NCBI GenBank assembly: GCA_046318595.1 | Contig: JBKCTV010000038.1 | Location: 1 to 25,776 of the forward strand | Source of the DNA: DAITMV01 sp046318595 | Lineage (GTDB): Bacteria > Pseudomonadota > Gammaproteobacteria > Burkholderiales > Burkholderiaceae_B | DNA: 25,776 bases | Direction: 5' to 3' | Shown here: positions 6,494-15,460 of the stretch, in pieces | Layout of the letters: each line of letters starts with the position of its first letter | Position numbering within the stretch: position 1 is the stretch's first letter | Program-made: the position numbers and the translations under genes | Notes under the pieces: generated by a model | Seen by the model: only the letters and a program-made list of their open reading frames with translations | Told to the model about the DNA's origin: nothing | Database searches by the model: none

Positions 6494-7618
6494 ATGAAAC
6501 GGGTTGGACTGATTGGCTGGCGCGGTATGGTGGGCTCGGTGCTCATGCAGCGCATGCAGCAGGAAAATGACTTTGCACACATCGAGCCGGTGTTTTTTTC
6601 GACTTCGAACGCGGGCGGGGCGATACCGGCTTTCGCGTCGTCGGCCGGCGTGCTGGAAAACGCATACGACTTGAAGGCACTGGCGGCCACCGACATCATC
6701 ATCACTTGTCAGGGCGGCGACTACACGAGCGACATTTTTCCACGACTACGCGCCGCCGGTTGGCAAGGTTATTGGATCGATGCTGCATCCACGCTGCGGA
6801 TGCAGGACGACGCGGTCATCGTCCTCGACCCGGTCAATCGTGCCGTGATCGATGCCAGTCGCGCGCGCGGCATCAAAAACTTCATCGGCGGCAACTGCAC
6901 GGTCAGCCTGATGTTGATGGCACTCGGCGGCCTGTTTCAACAAGGGCTCGTCGAGTGGGTCACTGCGATGACCTATCAGGCGGCCTCCGGCGCGGGTGCG
7001 CAGAATATGCGTGAGCTGCTCAAACAGATGGGCCACGTGCATGCGGCGGTGGCCGATGCCTTGCACGATCCCTCGTCGGCCATTCTGGATATCGATCGCA
7101 CGGTCGCGCAAACATTGCGCGCCGCCGAGCATCCCACCGAGCACTTCGGCATGCCGCTGGCCGGCAGCCTGATTCCGTGGATTGATAAAGACCTCGGCAA
7201 CGGCATGTCCAAAGAAGAGTGGAAGGGCGGCGTCGAAACCAACAAAATTCTCGGTAAGCCGGCCATAGGGCAGCCTGGTGCGATACCTGTGGATGGGCTG
7301 TGCGTGCGCATCGGCGCCATGCGCTGCCATTCGCAGGCGCTGACGATCAAGCTCACCCGCGATGTTCCGCTCGCTGACATCGAAACGCTGCTGGCCGGCG
7401 CCAACGACTGGGTGCGCGTCATTCCGAACGAGCGCACCGCCAGTATGCAAGCCTTGACCCCGGCGGCGGTCACGGGCGGATTGCAGGTGCCGGTCGGTCG
7501 TTTACGCAAGCTCAACATGGGCGGCGAGTATCTCAGCGCTTTCACGGTTGGGGATCAGTTGCTGTGGGGCGCTGCCGAACCCTTGCGCAGAATGTTGCGC
7601 ATCGTCCTTGAAAACTGA
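6494..7618 (+). CDS. asd: Aspartate-semialdehyde dehydrogenase
   Basis: 374 residues, the Gram-negative type. It reduces aspartyl phosphate to aspartate semialdehyde with NADPH, feeding lysine, diaminopimelate, methionine and threonine. The nucleotide-binding G-x-x-G-M-V-G-S starts at residue 8. The catalytic Cys is C135 in G-G-N-C-T-V-S, and the active-site His is H279 in R-I-G-A-M-R-C-H-S-Q. The upstream enzyme of the pathway, aspartokinase, is in this window at the far end of the cluster. The gene is coupled to leuB by a 1-nt gap and followed by an 81-bp gap to fimV. Confidence 0.98.
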   Translation: MKRVGLIGWRGMVGSVLMQRMQQENDFAHIEPVFFSTSNAGGAIPAFASSAGVLENAYDLKALAATDIIITCQGGDYTSDIFPRLRAAGWQGYWIDAASTLRMQDDAVIVLDPVNRAVIDASRARGIKNFIGGNCTVSLMLMALGGLFQQGLVEWVTAMTYQAASGAGAQNMRELLKQMGHVHAAVADALHDPSSAILDIDRTVAQTLRAAEHPTEHFGMPLAGSLIPWIDKDLGNGMSKEEWKGGVETNKILGKPAIGQPGAIPVDGLCVRIGAMRCHSQALTIKLTRDVPLADIETLLAGANDWVRVIPNERTASMQALTPAAVTGGLQVPVGRLRKLNMGGEYLSAFTVGDQLLWGAAEPLRRMLRIVLEN

Positions 7619-7699
7619 CGTGGACCCGAACGTGGCTTGTCAGGCCGACTTCGCAGATGCTATTGTCCCTGGCAATCATAAAAAAATAATGGGCAGGCA

Positions 7700-9619
7700 G
7701 TGAGCGATTCCACTTCGGCGGCGATAGTTAAATATTCTTCCGGTCATCGGGCGTTCGTGTTGGCGCTTGGCTTGGCGTCGAGTGCGGGGGCCGCGCAGGC
7801 TGCCCAGCTCGGTCGTCTCGATGTCCTGTCCGCGCCGGGCGAACCGCTACGTGCCGAAATACAGGTGAGCCAAATCCAGGATAACGAGCGGGAAGGTTTG
7901 CTGGCCCGTCTGGCAGGGGCCGATGCGTACCGCGCGGCCCGCTTGGCAATGTCATCCACGTTGGCGCAGTTGCGTTTTGAACTCGTACCGAACGAAGCCG
8001 AAAAAACAGCCGTTATCCGCATCAACGGTCCGCGACCGATTGCCGCCCCCTATCAGGATTTTATCGTCGAGGTATCGTGGGCCGGCGGTCGCATTCAGCG
8101 TGAATACACGCTGGCGGACAAGAAGATCAGTGCCGTCGTCCCGCCGGAAGCGCTAGCGACGACGAGCAGCGCACCGTCGCCGTCAGAAGGTGTCGCCAAC
8201 TCCCAGAGGCCGAACAGCGATGGCCCCTCGGCTCCTGATCTCACGACACCGCTAGCGCCTGTGGCGCGATTGGCACCAGCCACTGCGCCGTTGGGCGACA
8301 GCAACAAACCTTATACCGTCAAGGCGGGCGATAGTTTGTCGGGTCTGGCGCAAAGTTTATTGTCCGAGGGAGGCTCGCTCGAGCAAATCATGGCGGCCTT
8401 GTACGAAAACAACCCCAAGGCTTTCATCAACGGCGGGATCCATTTGTTGCGCGAAGGGGCCGTGCTGAACCTGCCCAATAAATCGCAAATCGATGCCCGC
8501 ACCCGTTCGCAGGCGATTGCGTTACTGTCCGAGTATGACGAGCGTGCTGCTGACAGGCGTCGGCGGCTGTCGGCCAGTCCAACCCGGCAGGCAAACCGTG
8601 GCCGTGGTGGCGATGAGGTTCGCGGCCGTATCGTCAACCAGGCGCCGGCCTCTGCCGCACCGCAAAAGGAAGATCAGTTGAAAGTCGGGCGGGCCCTCAA
8701 AGCCCCGGCCGAGAGCGTTGCCGAGCAGGACAATGCCGCTGCCGAAGAGTTGCTGGCGCGTGAGAAAGCTTTGCAGGAAGCCAACGAAAGAATTCAACTG
8801 TTAGAGAAAAATGTCGGCGATCTGCAAAAACTGCTGAGCTTGAAAGGGGAGGCCGCGAAGCCAGCGGTACCCGCCGTCAAACCGCCGGTCGAGCCTGTCG
8901 CCAATACCGATCCGTCATCCGTCCCCTTGCCCGCCGTCGAACCGATAGCGGCCAAGCCCTGGTTTCTGCAAACCTGGTCTTTGATTGTTGCCGGTGTAGG
9001 GCTGGGTGGACTGATAGCGGCCTTGATCGTCGGGATACAGCGTCGTCGAGCAGCGGCTAAAAATGATGCAACCCCCCCTGTCGCTCCTGTCGTGCAGACG
9101 CCTGCCGTTGAGCCCACTGTTGAGCCGGTCGTCGTTGCGGTCACCGAGCCCGTCGAGTTACCGGCAACGCCGCCTGCCGAGCCTTCGGTCGCCTCCGATG
9201 TCAGCGCGGGCGATGCTTCGGCGATTGCCGAGTTGCCGTCAGAGCAAGTCACGGCCGATACTAGCCTCGATCTTGAGTTTCCCACGGATGCGGCTGCCAT
9301 GCCTGAGCGGACGAGCTCCATTCTGGATGATCTGGACGAAATGGATCGGCAGACCGAAGCGGCTACCGCAGAAATCGCGCAGTTACAGACGGCATCTGTT
9401 ACTGAAAACGATATTTCGGCGGCGGAGGCTGATGCGCCCCCCAACCAGCCTCTGGATGAGGCCACATGGCAGGAAATGGCGACCAAGCTGGACTTGGCGG
9501 CGGCTTATATCGACATCGGTGATGCCGATGGCGCCCGCGAACTGCTGGAGGAGGTGATTGGTCACGGCGATCCGGATCAGGTTCGCAAGGCAAAAGATTT
9601 GATGAAAGATTTCCGCTAA
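7700..9619 (+). CDS. fimV: FimV-like inner-membrane LysM protein
   Basis: 639 residues with GTG start; an in-frame stop just upstream (7679-7681) limits other choices. A signal peptide ends near A-Q-A34, followed by the N-terminal FimV domain (L-G-R-L-D-V-L-S-A-P-G-E-P-L-R-A-E-I). A LysM peptidoglycan-binding domain lies at about 204-260 (Y-T-V-K-A-G-D-S-L). A coiled coil is at about 345-385, one membrane helix at about 426-447, an acidic Pro/Glu/Val-rich cytoplasmic region follows, and a FimV C-terminal TPR-like motif is at 596-639 (D-L-A-A-A-Y-I-D-I-G-D). In Pseudomonas and Neisseria relatives it supports type IV pilus assembly, polarity and cAMP signalling. It is short compared with many family members of 900 or more, mainly in the acidic region. 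Position between asd and truA is conserved in relatives. Confidence 0.93.
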   Translation: MSDSTSAAIVKYSSGHRAFVLALGLASSAGAAQAAQLGRLDVLSAPGEPLRAEIQVSQIQDNEREGLLARLAGADAYRAARLAMSSTLAQLRFELVPNEAEKTAVIRINGPRPIAAPYQDFIVEVSWAGGRIQREYTLADKKISAVVPPEALATTSSAPSPSEGVANSQRPNSDGPSAPDLTTPLAPVARLAPATAPLGDSNKPYTVKAGDSLSGLAQSLLSEGGSLEQIMAALYENNPKAFINGGIHLLREGAVLNLPNKSQIDARTRSQAIALLSEYDERAADRRRRLSASPTRQANRGRGGDEVRGRIVNQAPASAAPQKEDQLKVGRALKAPAESVAEQDNAAAEELLAREKALQEANERIQLLEKNVGDLQKLLSLKGEAAKPAVPAVKPPVEPVANTDPSSVPLPAVEPIAAKPWFLQTWSLIVAGVGLGGLIAALIVGIQRRRAAAKNDATPPVAPVVQTPAVEPTVEPVVVAVTEPVELPATPPAEPSVASDVSAGDASAIAELPSEQVTADTSLDLEFPTDAAAMPERTSSILDDLDEMDRQTEAATAEIAQLQTASVTENDISAAEADAPPNQPLDEATWQEMATKLDLAAAYIDIGDADGARELLEEVIGHGDPDQVRKAKDLMKDFR

Positions 9620-9669
9620 CGCGTTTTTGCTCGTTTGCGTGAAGAAGCTAATTTTTTGATCGACTGCCA

Positions 9670-10446
9670 ATGACCCGTATAGCCCTGGGCCTCGTCTACG
9701 ATGGCAGCGGTTTCCACGGCTGGCAGACCCAACCCTCCGGCTGTACCGTTCAGGATCATTTGGAGAGCAGTCTGGCCGCTCTGGCCGGGGTGCCGATAAA
9801 AACAATCTGTGCCGGGAGAACCGATGCCGGCGTCCATGCGACCGGTCAGGTCGTTCATTTCGATACGAGTGTCCAGCGGCCCATGCAGGCCTGGGTCCGC
9901 GGTGTGAACGCCCGATTGCCTGGCGGTGTCGCGGTGCAATGGGCTAAGCAGGTGCCTGATGCCTTTCACGCGCGGTTCTCCGCGTTGGCGCGCTGCTACG
10001 AATACCGTTTGTATTGCGCACCTGTGCGGCATCCTCTGTTGCATCAGACGACGCATGAGCCTCGGCCATTATGTATCGAGGCGATGCGGCAAGCCATCTA
10101 CCCGCTGCTCGGCCGCCACGATTTTTCGGCGTTTCGCTCGGCCCAGTGTCAGGCCGCCAACCCCGTCCGCGAGCTATTGTGCTTCGATATCGACGAGCCG
10201 CTGGCTGGTTTGATCCGCTGCCGTATTCGCGGCAATGCGTTTTTACATCACATGGTGCGTAATCTGATGGGTGCTTTGGTGAGCGTCGGTGCAGGAAAAC
10301 GTCCGCCGAGCTGGTTGTTCGATGTTTTGCAGTCGCGCGATCGTCGTCTGGCTGCGCGTACCTACCCGCCAGAGGGTCTGACGCTGGTGCAGGTAGCGTA
10401 TGATTCGGGTTTTGATCTGCCACCTGCCGCGCGATTGCCCTGGTAA
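9670..10446 (+). CDS. truA: tRNA pseudouridine(38-40) synthase
   Basis: 258 residues. It converts uridines 38-40 in the anticodon stem-loop to pseudouridine. The catalytic Asp is D52 in A-G-R-T-D-A-G-V-H-A-T-G-Q-V. Other TruA hallmarks are Y-D-G-S-G-F-H-G-W-Q at residue 10, the F-H-A-R-F-S-A motif, D-F-S-A-F-R and F-L-H-H-M-V-R-N-L-M-G. The stop codon is followed after 7 bases by the likely GTG start of trpF. No strong ribosome binding site is visible before ATG 9670. Confidence 0.97.
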   Translation: MTRIALGLVYDGSGFHGWQTQPSGCTVQDHLESSLAALAGVPIKTICAGRTDAGVHATGQVVHFDTSVQRPMQAWVRGVNARLPGGVAVQWAKQVPDAFHARFSALARCYEYRLYCAPVRHPLLHQTTHEPRPLCIEAMRQAIYPLLGRHDFSAFRSAQCQAANPVRELLCFDIDEPLAGLIRCRIRGNAFLHHMVRNLMGALVSVGAGKRPPSWLFDVLQSRDRRLAARTYPPEGLTLVQVAYDSGFDLPPAARLPW

Positions 10447-10453
10447 ATCCTCC

Positions 10454-11119
10454 GTGACCGATACCGATCCATCCGATTCTTTTCGCCGCACGCGCGTCAA
10501 ACTCTGCGGTTTAAAAACCGCATCTGACGTTTTGGCTGCCGTTCAAGCCGGGGCTGATGCGATCGGCTTTGTCGTCTACGAGCCGAGTCCACGCCATGTG
10601 TCGCCGGCCGAGGCGCACCTGCTGGCTCGTGACCTGCCGCCCTGGGTCCAGCCAGTCCTGTTGTTCGTGGATGCAGAGGCCCCGCTTGTGCAGAGTGCCG
10701 TGGCCAACTGGCCAAATGTGATGCTGCAGTTTCATGGTCAGGAAACCGACGCCTATTGCCGGCAGTTCGACCGGCCTTATATCAAAGCGCTGGCGATGCG
10801 GGCTGGGGTGAATTTACAGACGCTAAGCACGCAATATCCGCAAGCACAGGCGCTTCTGCTCGATGCGCCGAGCGCCGGGCACGGCGGCGCGGGCAAAACC
10901 TTCGATTGGTCCTTGCTGGCCGGCTGCGATCGTGGCAGTAAACCGCTTATACTATCGGGCGGCTTGCAGGCTGAAAATGTCGGTCGGGCGATCGCGCAAA
11001 TCAAACCTTATGCGGTCGATGTGTCGAGCGGGATCGAGCTTATCCGAGGGGTCAAATGTCTCACGGCGATGCGGCGGTTTTGCCGGGCGGTCACTGTCGC
11101 CGATGCGCAGTTTTCATGA
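10454..11119 (+). CDS. trpF: Phosphoribosylanthranilate isomerase
   Basis: 221 residues if translation starts at GTG 10454, just after the truA stop. A longer frame from ATG 10400 would overlap truA by about 47 bp and add residues not seen in the family. It catalyses the Amadori rearrangement to CdRP, step three from chorismate. The active-site Cys is in V-K-L-C18-G and the general acid Asp is D137 in L-L-L-D-A-P. The phosphate-binding G-H-G-G-A-G-K and V-D-V-S-S-G are both present. The gene stands alone rather than fused to trpC, with trpB seven bases downstream, a common proteobacterial arrangement. Confidence 0.95.
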   Translation: MTDTDPSDSFRRTRVKLCGLKTASDVLAAVQAGADAIGFVVYEPSPRHVSPAEAHLLARDLPPWVQPVLLFVDAEAPLVQSAVANWPNVMLQFHGQETDAYCRQFDRPYIKALAMRAGVNLQTLSTQYPQAQALLLDAPSAGHGGAGKTFDWSLLAGCDRGSKPLILSGGLQAENVGRAIAQIKPYAVDVSSGIELIRGVKCLTAMRRFCRAVTVADAQFS

Positions 11120-11126
11120 AAAAGGT

Positions 11127-12350
11127 ATGAATACTTATAATTTTCCAGATGCTGCTGGGCATTTCGGCCCGTATGGTGGGTCTTTCGTTTCAGAAACGTT
11201 GGTGCATGCGCTCGACGAGTTGAAAGCGGCTTATGCCGAGTGCCAACAGGACGCAGCTTTTCAAGCCGAGTTACACGACGAGCTGACCCATTTCGTTGGC
11301 CGTCCGAGCCCCATTTACCATGCTAGACGCTGGTCGGCGCAGTTGGGTGGCGCGCAAATCTATTTCAAGCGTGAAGATCTAAATCACACCGGCGCCCACA
11401 AAGTCAACAATTGCATCGGCCAGGCCTTGTTGGCCCGTCGTATGAAAAAACCGCGCGTGATTGCCGAAACCGGCGCCGGCCAGCATGGCGTGGCCACCGC
11501 CACGGTCGCGGCACGCTATGGCATGGAATGCATCGTCTATATGGGCCAAGAGGATGTCGCGCGGCAGGCGCAAAATGTATTTCGCATGGAATTGCTGGGC
11601 GCCACCGTCGTGCCGGTGACCAGTGGTTCGCGTACCCTGAAAGACGCACTGAATGAAGCCCTGCGCGACTGGGTGACAAATGTCGAAAATACTTTTTATA
11701 TCATTGGCACCGTGGCCGGGCCGCATCCGTATCCGATGATGGTGCGCGATTTTCAAAGCGTGATCGGTACCGAATGCCTTACACAAATGCCGGCCCAAAC
11801 CGGCCGGCAGCCCGATGCGGTGATCGCTTGCGTGGGCGGCGGGTCGAACGCAATGGGCATTTTCTATCCCTATATTTCTTATCCCGATGTACAACTGATC
11901 GGCGTCGAGGCGGCAGGCGAGGGCATCGCCACAGGCCGGCATTCGGCTTCGCTTTCGCAGGGTTCGCCCGGCGTTCTGCATGGCAACCGCACGTATCTCT
12001 TGCAAAACGATGATGGCCAGATCATGGAAACGCACTCGGTGTCGGCCGGCATGGATTACCCAGGCGTTGGTCCAGAACACGCTTGGTTGAAAGACTTGAG
12101 TCGGGCTCAATATGTCAGCGTGACCGATGCCCAGGCCTTGGAGGCGTTTCATACCTGCTGTCGGGTTGAGGGCATCATTCCGGCGCTCGAATCGAGTCAT
12201 GCACTGGCTTATGCGGCGCAGCTCGCCCCCAGCTTGCCAGCCGATAAGGTTTTGCTCGTCAACCTATCGGGGCGTGGCGACAAAGACATGCACACCGTAG
12301 CCAACGAGGCTCGCATCGCTAGCGCTGGCGCTATACAGGGGGGCTGCTGA
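11127..12350 (+). CDS. trpB: Tryptophan synthase beta chain
   Basis: 407 residues from ATG 11127 (AAAAAGG just upstream). An in-frame extension back to 10863 lies inside trpF and is not coding. TrpB joins indole, channelled from TrpA, to serine using pyridoxal phosphate. The PLP lysine is K92 in H-T-G-A-H-K-V-N-N. E-T-G-A-G-Q-H-G-V-A, the phosphate cradle G-G-G-S-N-A-M-G, and the C-terminal N-L-S-G-R-G-D-K-D are present. The last codon is one base from trpA (TGA-T-ATG), consistent with equimolar alpha2-beta2 complex. Burkholderia often carry a DNA methylase gene between trpB and trpA; it is absent here. Confidence 0.98.
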   Translation: MNTYNFPDAAGHFGPYGGSFVSETLVHALDELKAAYAECQQDAAFQAELHDELTHFVGRPSPIYHARRWSAQLGGAQIYFKREDLNHTGAHKVNNCIGQALLARRMKKPRVIAETGAGQHGVATATVAARYGMECIVYMGQEDVARQAQNVFRMELLGATVVPVTSGSRTLKDALNEALRDWVTNVENTFYIIGTVAGPHPYPMMVRDFQSVIGTECLTQMPAQTGRQPDAVIACVGGGSNAMGIFYPYISYPDVQLIGVEAAGEGIATGRHSASLSQGSPGVLHGNRTYLLQNDDGQIMETHSVSAGMDYPGVGPEHAWLKDLSRAQYVSVTDAQALEAFHTCCRVEGIIPALESSHALAYAAQLAPSLPADKVLLVNLSGRGDKDMHTVANEARIASAGAIQGGC

Positions 12351-12351
12351 T

Positions 12352-13188
12352 ATGTCACGCATCGGCGACTGTCTGCAAACACTGCGCGAAGCCGGTCGGA
12401 CGGCCTTGGTTCCTTTCGTGACTGCAGGCGATCCAGCGCCGGCAACGACGGTCGCGACCATGCACGCATTGGCCGACGCCGGGGCGGACATCATCGAGCT
12501 GGGGGTGCCGTTCTCCGATCCCATGGCTGACGGCCCAGTGATCCAGCGTTCTAGCGAACGCGCGTTGCAAAAAGGCATAACCACCGACCAAGTGCTCGGT
12601 TTCGTCGCGGCGTTTCGAGAAACGAATCGCCATACGCCAGTGGTTCTGATGGGCTATGCCAACCCGATCGAACGGATGGGGGCTGCACGTTTTATCGAGC
12701 GCGCGCGCCATGCGGGCGTCGACGGTGTGCTCGTCGTGGATTATCTGCCGGAAGAGGCGGCTGAGTTTACCCAGGCTTTACGCACCGCCGGGCTCGATGC
12801 CATTTTTTTACTAGCCCCGACCTCGACCCCGAAGCGCATCGCACAAGTGGCCGCGATGGCGCGCGGTTATATTTACTACGTTGCGCTCAAAGGCGTGACG
12901 GGTGCCACGAATCTGAATCAAGCCGAAATCGGCGCGCAGTTGGCGCTGATTCGACAGCATACGACCGTACCGATTGCCGTCGGCTTTGGCATCCGCGATG
13001 CGCAAACGGCCTGCGCGGTGGCCGAGCATGCCGATGCCGTTGTCATCGGCTCGGCTCTCGTGCAGGCTCTGGAACATTCGCCCAGCGACCGAACGGCCAT
13101 GGTCGCCGCGCAGTTCGTCGGCGACATTCGCCGGGCGCTGGATAGCCAGCCGGCGCGGCGCAATCGATCAGAAGAGGATATGTCATGA
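12352..13188 (+). CDS. trpA: Tryptophan synthase alpha chain
   Basis: 278 residues. It splits indole-3-glycerol phosphate to indole and glyceraldehyde-3-phosphate. The catalytic residues E49 (I-I-E-L-G-V-P-F-S-D-P) and D60 (M-A-D-G-P-V-I-Q) sit at the same numbers as in the enteric enzyme. The barrel motifs Y-V-A-L-K-G-V-T-G and P-I-A-V-G-F-G-I-R are intact. The stop codon overlaps the accD start by four bases (ATGA), so accD translation is probably coupled to trpA. Confidence 0.98.
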   Translation: MSRIGDCLQTLREAGRTALVPFVTAGDPAPATTVATMHALADAGADIIELGVPFSDPMADGPVIQRSSERALQKGITTDQVLGFVAAFRETNRHTPVVLMGYANPIERMGAARFIERARHAGVDGVLVVDYLPEEAAEFTQALRTAGLDAIFLLAPTSTPKRIAQVAAMARGYIYYVALKGVTGATNLNQAEIGAQLALIRQHTTVPIAVGFGIRDAQTACAVAEHADAVVIGSALVQALEHSPSDRTAMVAAQFVGDIRRALDSQPARRNRSEEDMS

Positions 13189-14060
13189 GCTGGATCGAAA
13201 AATTACTGCCCCCGCGCATTTCCCGTACGCCCAGCGAAGTCGGCCGGCGCACCATTCCCGAAGGTCTGTGGCTGAAGTGCCCGTCGTGCGAAGCGGTGCT
13301 GTATGCCACCGATTTACAAGCCAATCAGTTTGTTTGTCCGAAGTGCGATCATCATTTGCGAATGGCGGCGCGCGTGCGCTTGGATCATTTGCTGGATCCG
13401 GAAGGTCGCCACGATATCGGGCAAAACGTTTTACCGGTCGACAGTTTGCAGTTCAAGGACAGCAAACCTTATCCCGCGCGCTTGCAGCAGGCGGTCAAGG
13501 ACACCGGTGAAACCGATGCGCTGATCGTCCTGGGCGGCGCTATCCACAGTCTGCCCCTGGTCGTGGCGTGTTTCGAGTTCGAGTTCATGGGGGGGTCGAT
13601 GGGGGCTGTGGTCGGCGAGCGGTTTTGTCTGGGTGTGCAGGCCGCCATCGAACAGCATGTGCCGTTCGTCAGCATCGCGGCTTCAGGCGGAGCGCGCATG
13701 CAAGAAGGTCTAAATTCGCTCATGCAAATGGCCAAAACATCCGCCATGCTTGCAAAGCTCAGCCAGGCCGGGCTACCTTACATTTCCGTGCTGACCGACC
13801 CGACCATGGGCGGCGTGTCCGCCAGCTTCGCATTTCTGGGCGATGTCGTCATTGCCGAGCCCAAGGCTTTGATCGGCTTTGCCGGGCCGCGGGTCATCGA
13901 GCAAACGGGCCGCGAAAAGCTGCCCGAGGGCTTCCAGCGTGCCGAGTTTTTGCAGGAAAAAGGCGCAGTCGACATGATCGTCGACCGGCGTCAAATGCGC
14001 GCCACCATCGCGCATCTGCTCGCGCTCTTGACCCGGCAACCAGCCGAAGCCCTCAGTTGA
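13185..14060 (+). CDS. accD: Acetyl-CoA carboxylase carboxyltransferase subunit beta
   Basis: 291 residues. With AccA it transfers the carboxyl group from biotin to acetyl-CoA, the first step of fatty acid synthesis. The N-terminal zinc ribbon has C32-P-S-C35 and C51-P-K-C54. The crotonase-fold part has S-G-G-A-R-M-Q-E-G, D-P-T-M-G-G-V-S-A-S-F and G-F-A-G-P-R-V-I. It overlaps trpA by ATGA, and its own stop overlaps the probable TTG start of folC. The accD-folC pair is conserved widely in proteobacteria. Confidence 0.98.
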   Translation: MSWIEKLLPPRISRTPSEVGRRTIPEGLWLKCPSCEAVLYATDLQANQFVCPKCDHHLRMAARVRLDHLLDPEGRHDIGQNVLPVDSLQFKDSKPYPARLQQAVKDTGETDALIVLGGAIHSLPLVVACFEFEFMGGSMGAVVGERFCLGVQAAIEQHVPFVSIAASGGARMQEGLNSLMQMAKTSAMLAKLSQAGLPYISVLTDPTMGGVSASFAFLGDVVIAEPKALIGFAGPRVIEQTGREKLPEGFQRAEFLQEKGAVDMIVDRRQMRATIAHLLALLTRQPAEALS

Positions 14061-15424
14061 ATGCTAATCCGCCCGCGGTCGTCGTCCGCTCGTTGGGCGA
14101 GTGGCTGGCGTACATCGAGAGTATTCATGCCAAACCGATCGACCTCGGCCTGGACCGCACTCGCGCAGTTTTTGCGGCATTGGGCACGCCCGTGCATGGC
14201 ACGGTCATCACGGTTGCCGGAACGAATGGCAAGGGCTCGACCTGCGCGCTGCTCGACGCGATTCTGCGGCAGGCGGGCTACCGGGTGGGCTTATTCACCT
14301 CGCCGCATCTGCTGCATTTCAACGAGCGTTTGCGCTTGCAGGGTGTGGCAGTCGACGACGCCGCACTGATCGACGCTTTCGAGCGGGTCGAGGCTACCCG
14401 TCTGGCGATCGGTATGAGCCTGACTTATTTCGAATTCACGACCGTGGCGATTCTGGATATTTTGTTTCGCGCACAACTGGATGTGGTCGTCCTCGAAGTC
14501 GGGTTGGGCGGGCGGCTCGATGCCGTCAACATTATCGATTCGGATTGCGCCATCGTCACGAGTGTCGACCTCGACCATATGGAACTGCTCGGCCCAGACC
14601 GGGAAACGATCGGTCGCGAAAAAGCCGGGATTTTTCGTGCCGGGCGCCCGGCCATCGTCAGCGATCCACAGCCACCGACGTCGATCATGGCGCACGCCGC
14701 CACTGTAGGCGCCGATCTCTGGCTCATCGGTCGCGATTTCCGCCATCAGGGCGACACGCAGCAGTGGAGCTACACTGGCCGTGCTCAACGGCGTCATGCA
14801 CTGGCTTATCCAGCTCTGCGCGGCGTCAATCAGTTATTGAATGCATCCGCCGCTCTGGCTGCCTTGGAAGCCCTGGCGGACCGTTTGATGGTCTCTGCGC
14901 AGGCCGTCCGTCAAGGCCTGGCTTTGGTCGAATGGCCGGGACGTTTTCAGGTTTTGCCAGGACAGCCAACGATTATTTTAGACGTCGCCCATAATCCTCA
15001 TGCGGCGGCGCATCTTCGCGAAAACCTCGATAATATGGGCTTCCATCCTGCCACCCATGCGGTGTTCGGGATGCTGGCCGACAAAGACATCGATGGCGTT
15101 ATCGATAAAATAAAAGGCCGCATCGACCATTGGCATCTGGTCGATACCGAAGGTCCGCGCGGTTCATCGGCGATCGGATTGCGCGATGCCCTGCGTCGGC
15201 AAGGCATAGCCGCCGATTCCTTCGATTGGGCCGAGCATGCCAAGTACCGAAAAACGGCCTTGATCGGTAAACCGAGCCCGACGCGCAGCGTGCAAACTTA
15301 TTCTTCGGTAGCGGCTGCTTACCGGTCCGCTACCGAAGGAGCCGACACGAATGATAGAATCGTCGTCTTTGGCTCTTTTTCGGTGGTAGCCGCCGCGCTG
15401 GCGTGCTGCGCCAAGGCCGTTTGA
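14057..15424 (+). CDS. folC: Bifunctional folylpolyglutamate/dihydrofolate synthase
   Basis: About 455 residues. It adds glutamate to dihydropteroate to make dihydrofolate and extends the polyglutamate tail of folates. The P-loop is T-N-G-K59-G-S-T, followed by S-P-H-L-L-H-F-N-E-R, and the Mur-ligase-like V-G-L-G-G-R-L-D-A-V-N is present. D-V-A-H-N-P-H-A-A begins the C-terminal domain. There is no in-frame ATG near the expected start. TTG 14057, overlapping the accD stop as TTGA, gives the right N-terminus (N-A-N-P-P-A-V then S-L-G-E-W-L-A-Y-I-E). An ATG at 14061 is in another frame. The start is therefore inferred. Confidence 0.93.
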   Translation: MNANPPAVVVRSLGEWLAYIESIHAKPIDLGLDRTRAVFAALGTPVHGTVITVAGTNGKGSTCALLDAILRQAGYRVGLFTSPHLLHFNERLRLQGVAVDDAALIDAFERVEATRLAIGMSLTYFEFTTVAILDILFRAQLDVVVLEVGLGGRLDAVNIIDSDCAIVTSVDLDHMELLGPDRETIGREKAGIFRAGRPAIVSDPQPPTSIMAHAATVGADLWLIGRDFRHQGDTQQWSYTGRAQRRHALAYPALRGVNQLLNASAALAALEALADRLMVSAQAVRQGLALVEWPGRFQVLPGQPTIILDVAHNPHAAAHLRENLDNMGFHPATHAVFGMLADKDIDGVIDKIKGRIDHWHLVDTEGPRGSSAIGLRDALRRQGIAADSFDWAEHAKYRKTALIGKPSPTRSVQTYSSVAAAYRSATEGADTNDRIVVFGSFSVVAAALACCAKAV

Positions 15425-15460
15425 AAGTCTACTGTCATTTACTAAGGATTTCCGTCGTCC

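Noticed and set aside
10400..10453. Longer trpF N-terminus from ATG 10400
   Set aside because: It lies inside truA and adds residues not found in TrpF proteins; GTG 10454 follows the truA stop directly.
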